In this document: piece by piece, positions 16,433 through 18,730 of the stretch | Position numbering within the stretch: position 1 is the stretch's first letter | Layout: each line of letters opens with the position of its first letter | Assembly (NCBI GenBank): GCA_029979325.1 | Contig: JAPOHS010000017.1 | Location: forward strand, 1-18,730 | Direction: 5' to 3' | From: Pseudomonadota bacterium | GTDB lineage: Bacteria; Pseudomonadota; Gammaproteobacteria; UBA11654 | Length of the DNA stretch: 18,730 nucleotides | Translations under genes and position numbers: made by a program | Notes under the pieces: generated by a model | Databases searched by the model: none | Told to the model about the DNA's origin: nothing | What the model saw: only the letters and a program-made list of their open reading frames with translations

Positions 16433-17449
16433 CTATACGCGTGAGGACAATGACCAGATTGAGATAAATAAAGATGCAATAATTGGCCCGACGATAAACC
16501 CTGTTATTCCAAAAATTGAAATCCCCCCTATTGTTGTCAATAAAATCAGATAGTCGGGTATTTTTGTTTCTTTGCCAATAAGAATTGGTCGCAGAAGATT
16601 ATCAATCATTCCTATGATAAATATCCCAGAGAAAATCAATAATGAGGCCTCGATGAGTTGACCATTTGCAAATAAGACCAGAGCAATGGGCAGCCATACA
16701 AGTATCGTTCCTACAGCAGGTATGATACTTAATAGTGCCATCACAGCACCCCAAATTAATGCTCCTTCAATACCAAGTAGAAACAGCGTGACATACCCAA
16801 GAAAACCCTGTGCAAGAGCAACAATAATGGTCCCTTTAATTGTCGCTCGAGTTGTCTTCTGAAATTCATTTAGAAGATAGCTTTCATCTTCATTCTTCAT
16901 AGGAAATGCATCCATGCAATGCTTTAATATTTTCTCACCATCTTTTAAGAAGAAGAAAGTCAGATATATAAAAAGGAATAACGAAATAAAAAAGTTAATT
17001 ACATTCGCCGATATTGTAGAGACTGATTCGTAAAATACTTTTGAAGCCGTGAGTAAAAAATCGTCAGCTTTTTCAGTCAGTTGAGCAATGCTCAAACCAG
17101 TCCAAGCAAGCAGATCATTAATGAATGATTCATTTGGAATCATTTCTACATAACGCTCAAGACTATAATCATCAAAAGAATTTATAAAATTGATGAGTTC
17201 ATTTGCTATCAAGCCCATTATTCCAATGGAGGGGATAATGACTAGCAGTAAAATTAATATCAATGATAGTATGCTCGATAGTGATTTTTTATTCGTCATC
17301 AAAAGAAATTTCTCATACACAGGATAAAAGATTATAGAAACTACGATTGACCATAATATCGGTGCTGCAAAGTTGAAGATTATGCTCACAAAAAGGATTG
17401 TGATAAGAGCCAGTAATAAGTAGTAAGCATTTGTACTTTTCATTGCCAT
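16433..17449 (-). CDS. AI-2E/PerM-family membrane protein
   Basis: A hydrophobic protein of 338 residues with about seven or eight membrane segments. Paired N-terminal helices (ALITILFVSIIFNFAAPI, then VVSIIFYPVYEKF), a third helix near 60-85, and a long soluble insert at about 85-150 come first. After these lie ISLFLFIYLTFFFLKDGEKI and the conserved C-terminal half with GALIWGAVMALLSIIPAVGT and DNLLRPILIGKETKIPDYL. This is the AI-2E exporter (DUF20/PerM) family pattern. Members have been tied to autoinducer export or cation/proton antiport, and the substrate cannot be told here. Two ATGs at 17449 and 17443 are possible starts. It leads the minus-strand pair with the flavoprotein gene. Confidence 0.88.
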   Translation of the reverse strand: MAMKSTNAYYLLLALITILFVSIIFNFAAPILWSIVVSIIFYPVYEKFLLMTNKKSLSSILSLILILLLVIIPSIGIMGLIANELINFINSFDDYSLERYVEMIPNESFINDLLAWTGLSIAQLTEKADDFLLTASKVFYESVSTISANVINFFISLFLFIYLTFFFLKDGEKILKHCMDAFPMKNEDESYLLNEFQKTTRATIKGTIIVALAQGFLGYVTLFLLGIEGALIWGAVMALLSIIPAVGTILVWLPIALVLFANGQLIEASLLIFSGIFIIGMIDNLLRPILIGKETKIPDYLILLTTIGGISIFGITGFIVGPIIASLFISIWSLSSRV

Positions 17450-17512
17450 TTTTACTTTAAGAAATTAATTTATGATAATCATATCTAAAAATAACCAGAT
17501 TGGACTAAGCTT
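17450..17512. other. Short divergent promoter region
   Basis: The 63-nt AT-rich gap between the AI-2E gene and the helix-turn-helix protein gene must hold both start signals unless one gene starts further inside. TATGATAAT at 17471-17479 is the best -10-like element on the plus strand. No convincing operator is seen. Confidence 0.4.
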
Positions 17513-17971
17513 TTGAATAATATTGTTGATAACGTGATAAGAGAATTGGAGTTTAAAGCCGGTTTGGTACTCTCGTCTTATGGTATACAGGCCGAAATAA
17601 AAGCAGTTCAAAATTATCTCAATGATGAGTCTGTTGAAGACACGCTCAAAGATGCATGCCATATTATTTTTAGAGCACATTTTTTAAGAGAAGCATTAAA
17701 AAGGGATGATGCAGAAGATGCCTGTTATAACTTGATGATGTTATGGGATCACTGCACCATAGCGGATGATGAGAACTATAATCAAATTCTGACAGAATCG
17801 ATTGAAAAATTACTTAAGGTCACCAATAAGAGCATGAAAACGGTCAAAAATAGACATCTCAGAGTGCTTGAATTGAATAAGATGAACTGGTCTATCGATG
17901 CAATTTCTGCTGACACTGGTTACTCGAGGCGTCAAATATCAAGGGTCATTAACGGACATACAAAAAATTAA
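17513..17971 (+). CDS. Unrecognised helical protein with C-terminal helix-turn-helix
   Basis: I do not recognise this 152-residue protein. Residues 1-105 look all-helical and acidic with no membrane segment or signal peptide, including a His/Cys-containing part ([14 protein letters not shown], then [11 protein letters not shown]). Residues about 112-150 form a basic helix-turn-helix: [19 protein letters not shown], then [15 protein letters not shown], much like the recognition part of resolvase or LacI-type domains. A DNA-binding regulator is the likely role. The start is TTG 17513 (in-frame stop at 17492; no ATG available); GTG 17534 is an alternative. It is a single gene, divergent from the AI-2E pair and convergent with tRNA-Pro. 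Confidence 0.65.
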   Translation: MNNIVDNVIRELEFKAGLVLSSYGIQAEIKAVQNYLNDESVEDTLKDACHIIFRAHFLREALKRDDAEDACYNLMMLWDHCTIADDENYNQILTESIEKLLKVTNKSMKTVKNRHLRVLELNKMNWSIDAISADTGYSRRQISRVINGHTKN

Positions 17972-17981
17972 TTCTTTTTTT
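17962..17981 (+). terminator. Weak terminator-like A/T inverted repeat
   Basis: A run of six A, AATTAATT-like centre, and seven or more T lies directly between the helix-turn-helix gene and the tRNA on the other strand. The stem would be only A-T pairs, so it is a weak candidate for either strand. Confidence 0.25.
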
Positions 17982-17982
17982 G

Positions 17983-18056
17983 TCGGGACGGCTGGATTTG
18001 AACCAGCGACCACTTGACCCCCAGTCAAGTGCGCTACCAGACTGCGCCACGCCCCG
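17983..18056 (-). tRNA. tRNA-Pro (anticodon GGG)
   Basis: On the minus strand the 74 nt fold as a full cloverleaf. The acceptor is CGGGGCG with CGTCCCG (one G-T pair). The D stem is GCGC/GCGC with loop AGTCTGGTA. The anticodon stem is CTTGA/TCAAG with loop CTGGGGG and anticodon GGG. The variable loop is TGGTC, the T stem GCTGG/CCAGC with loop TTCAAAT, and the discriminator A. The 3' CCA is not encoded (CAA follows). C1-G72 and the GGG anticodon fit proline. The position next to merR and ihfA is the usual place of a tRNA-Pro gene in gammaproteobacteria. Confidence 0.95.
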
Positions 18057-18069
18057 ATTTAAATATTGG

Positions 18070-18411
18070 TTAGTCTAACAAATCAATGATTGATTCAAGC
18101 TCAGAACGGATTGCAGAAACAGTACTGCTTTTTGTTTCTTGATCTGATGCCTCATCAGAAAGTTTCTGTTTGGCACCTTTTATTGTGTAACCATTGTTAT
18201 AGAGTAATTCCTTGATATGCCTAATGAGCATGACATCATGTCTTTGATAATATCTTCTGTTACCTCTTCTTTTAATTGGATTCAGCTGAGAAAACTCTTG
18301 CTCCCAATATCTCAAAACATGCGCTTCAACATTGCATAGATTGCTTGCTTCACTGATAGTAAAGTATCTTTTTGAAGGAATCGTAGGAAGTTGTGAATCT
18401 TCTCTATTCAT
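18070..18411 (-). CDS. MerR-family transcriptional regulator
   Basis: A small DNA-binding protein of 113 residues. The MerR helix-turn-helix and wing occupy about 15-85: [40 protein letters not shown] and the [20 protein letters not shown] segment. A short helical tail ([15 protein letters not shown]) would be the dimer coil. There is no cysteine cluster, so metal sensing is unlikely. This is the conserved, poorly studied MerR homologue encoded next to ihfA in many gammaproteobacteria. The ATG directly follows the ihfA stop codon (TAA then ATG), so translation is coupled. Confidence 0.9.
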   Translation of the reverse strand: MNREDSQLPTIPSKRYFTISEASNLCNVEAHVLRYWEQEFSQLNPIKRRGNRRYYQRHDVMLIRHIKELLYNNGYTIKGAKQKLSDEASDQETKSSTVSAIRSELESIIDLLD

Positions 18412-18702
18412 TTATTTTTCTATGGATTTAACTTTTTCTTTTAGCTTCTGTCCAGATTTAAAAGTAACTACACGTCTTGCTGTAATTTCCACGTCCTCAC
18501 CTGTTCTTGGATTTCTGCCAGGTCTTGCGGGTTTATCTTTAAGCTGAAAATTACCAAATCCAGAGACCTTTACTTCTTCACCATTTATAAGGGTTTGTTT
18601 AATGGTATCAAATACACTGTCTACAAGTTCCTTGGCTTCTCTTTTGTTCAGTCCAATTTGATTGTTTAAGTCTTCTACAATGTCTGATTTAGTAAGCGTC
18701 AT
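18412..18702 (-). CDS. ihfA: Integration host factor, alpha subunit
   Basis: A DNA-bending nucleoid protein that works as a heterodimer with IhfB. Its 96 residues match the family closely: start [20 protein letters not shown], then [26 protein letters not shown], and the beta-arm [17 protein letters not shown] with the Pro that intercalates into DNA, then [16 protein letters not shown]-alpha rather than HU or IhfB is favoured by the [11 protein letters not shown] helix and the ITARRVVTF stretch, and by its place before merR and tRNA-Pro. Confidence 0.95.
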   Translation of the reverse strand: MTLTKSDIVEDLNNQIGLNKREAKELVDSVFDTIKQTLINGEEVKVSGFGNFQLKDKPARPGRNPRTGEDVEITARRVVTFKSGQKLKEKVKSIEK

Positions 18703-18730
18703 TATCTAATAGTTATTTGAAATTCTGTTT
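18702..18730 (-). CDS. Possible 3' end of pheT (phenylalanyl-tRNA synthetase beta subunit)
   Basis: On the minus strand one frame entering from the right edge ends TEFQITIR and a TAA at 18702-18704 that overlaps the ihfA start as TAATG. pheT usually lies directly before ihfA in gammaproteobacteria, so this may be its tail. Only eight codons are visible and the call rests on gene order. Confidence 0.35.

Noticed and set aside
16426..16479. 18-residue N-terminal extension of the flavoprotein
   Set aside because: It overlaps the end of the AI-2E gene, does not fit the family, and ATG 16425 follows the neighbour's stop by 7 nt.

Overview
The window looks like chromosomal DNA of a free-living, AT-rich gammaproteobacterium, probably marine. 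Three things support this. The right edge has the typical gammaproteobacterial order ihfA, a MerR-type regulator gene and tRNA-Pro, with a possible pheT tail in front. The left edge carries the start of a DUF3450-type gene, a family that usually sits with ExbB/ExbD/TonB genes in this class. The his operon has the enterobacterial-style content (long HisG, fused HisB). The species cannot be named from the sequence.

Layout. (1) 1-182, minus: N-terminus of a secreted DUF3450-like protein. (2) 183-620: divergent control region with two inverted repeats and, just before ilvC, a small reading frame with a Leu/Ile codon cluster followed by an intrinsic terminator, read here as a branched-chain amino acid attenuator. 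(3) 621-7151, plus: ilvC-leuA-ilvE-leuC-leuD-leuB, a tight operon covering the whole leucine branch plus the shared reductoisomerase and transaminase. ilvBN/ilvIH and ilvD are not here. (4) 7152-7243: a promoter with an 18-bp palindrome that resembles a TrpR operator. (5) 7244-14269, plus: a TrpR/YerC-family regulator gene followed by hisG-D-C-B-H-A-F-E, almost all with overlapping ends. The cyclohydrolase hisI is absent. hisF appears to start at an AUU codon. (6) 14273-15025, plus: a PhyH-family dioxygenase gene 3 nt after hisE. (7) 15022-17449, minus: a D-2-hydroxyglutarate dehydrogenase-like flavoprotein and an AI-2E/PerM-family membrane protein. (8) 17513-17971, plus: an unrecognised helical protein with a C-terminal helix-turn-helix. 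(9) 17983-18730, minus: tRNA-Pro(GGG), merR-like gene, ihfA, possible pheT tail.

How the parts work together: two amino acid pathways lie back to back on one strand, and each seems to have its own control. The branched-chain block appears to use ribosome-mediated attenuation with a leucine-rich leader peptide. The histidine block appears to use a TrpR-family repressor encoded as its first gene, acting on its own promoter. No clear terminator separates leuB from the his promoter, so read-through is possible. The most interesting points are the attenuator, the TrpR-like operator with its regulator, the AUU start of hisF, and the missing hisI. No CRISPR array, insertion sequence, phage gene or defence system was seen.
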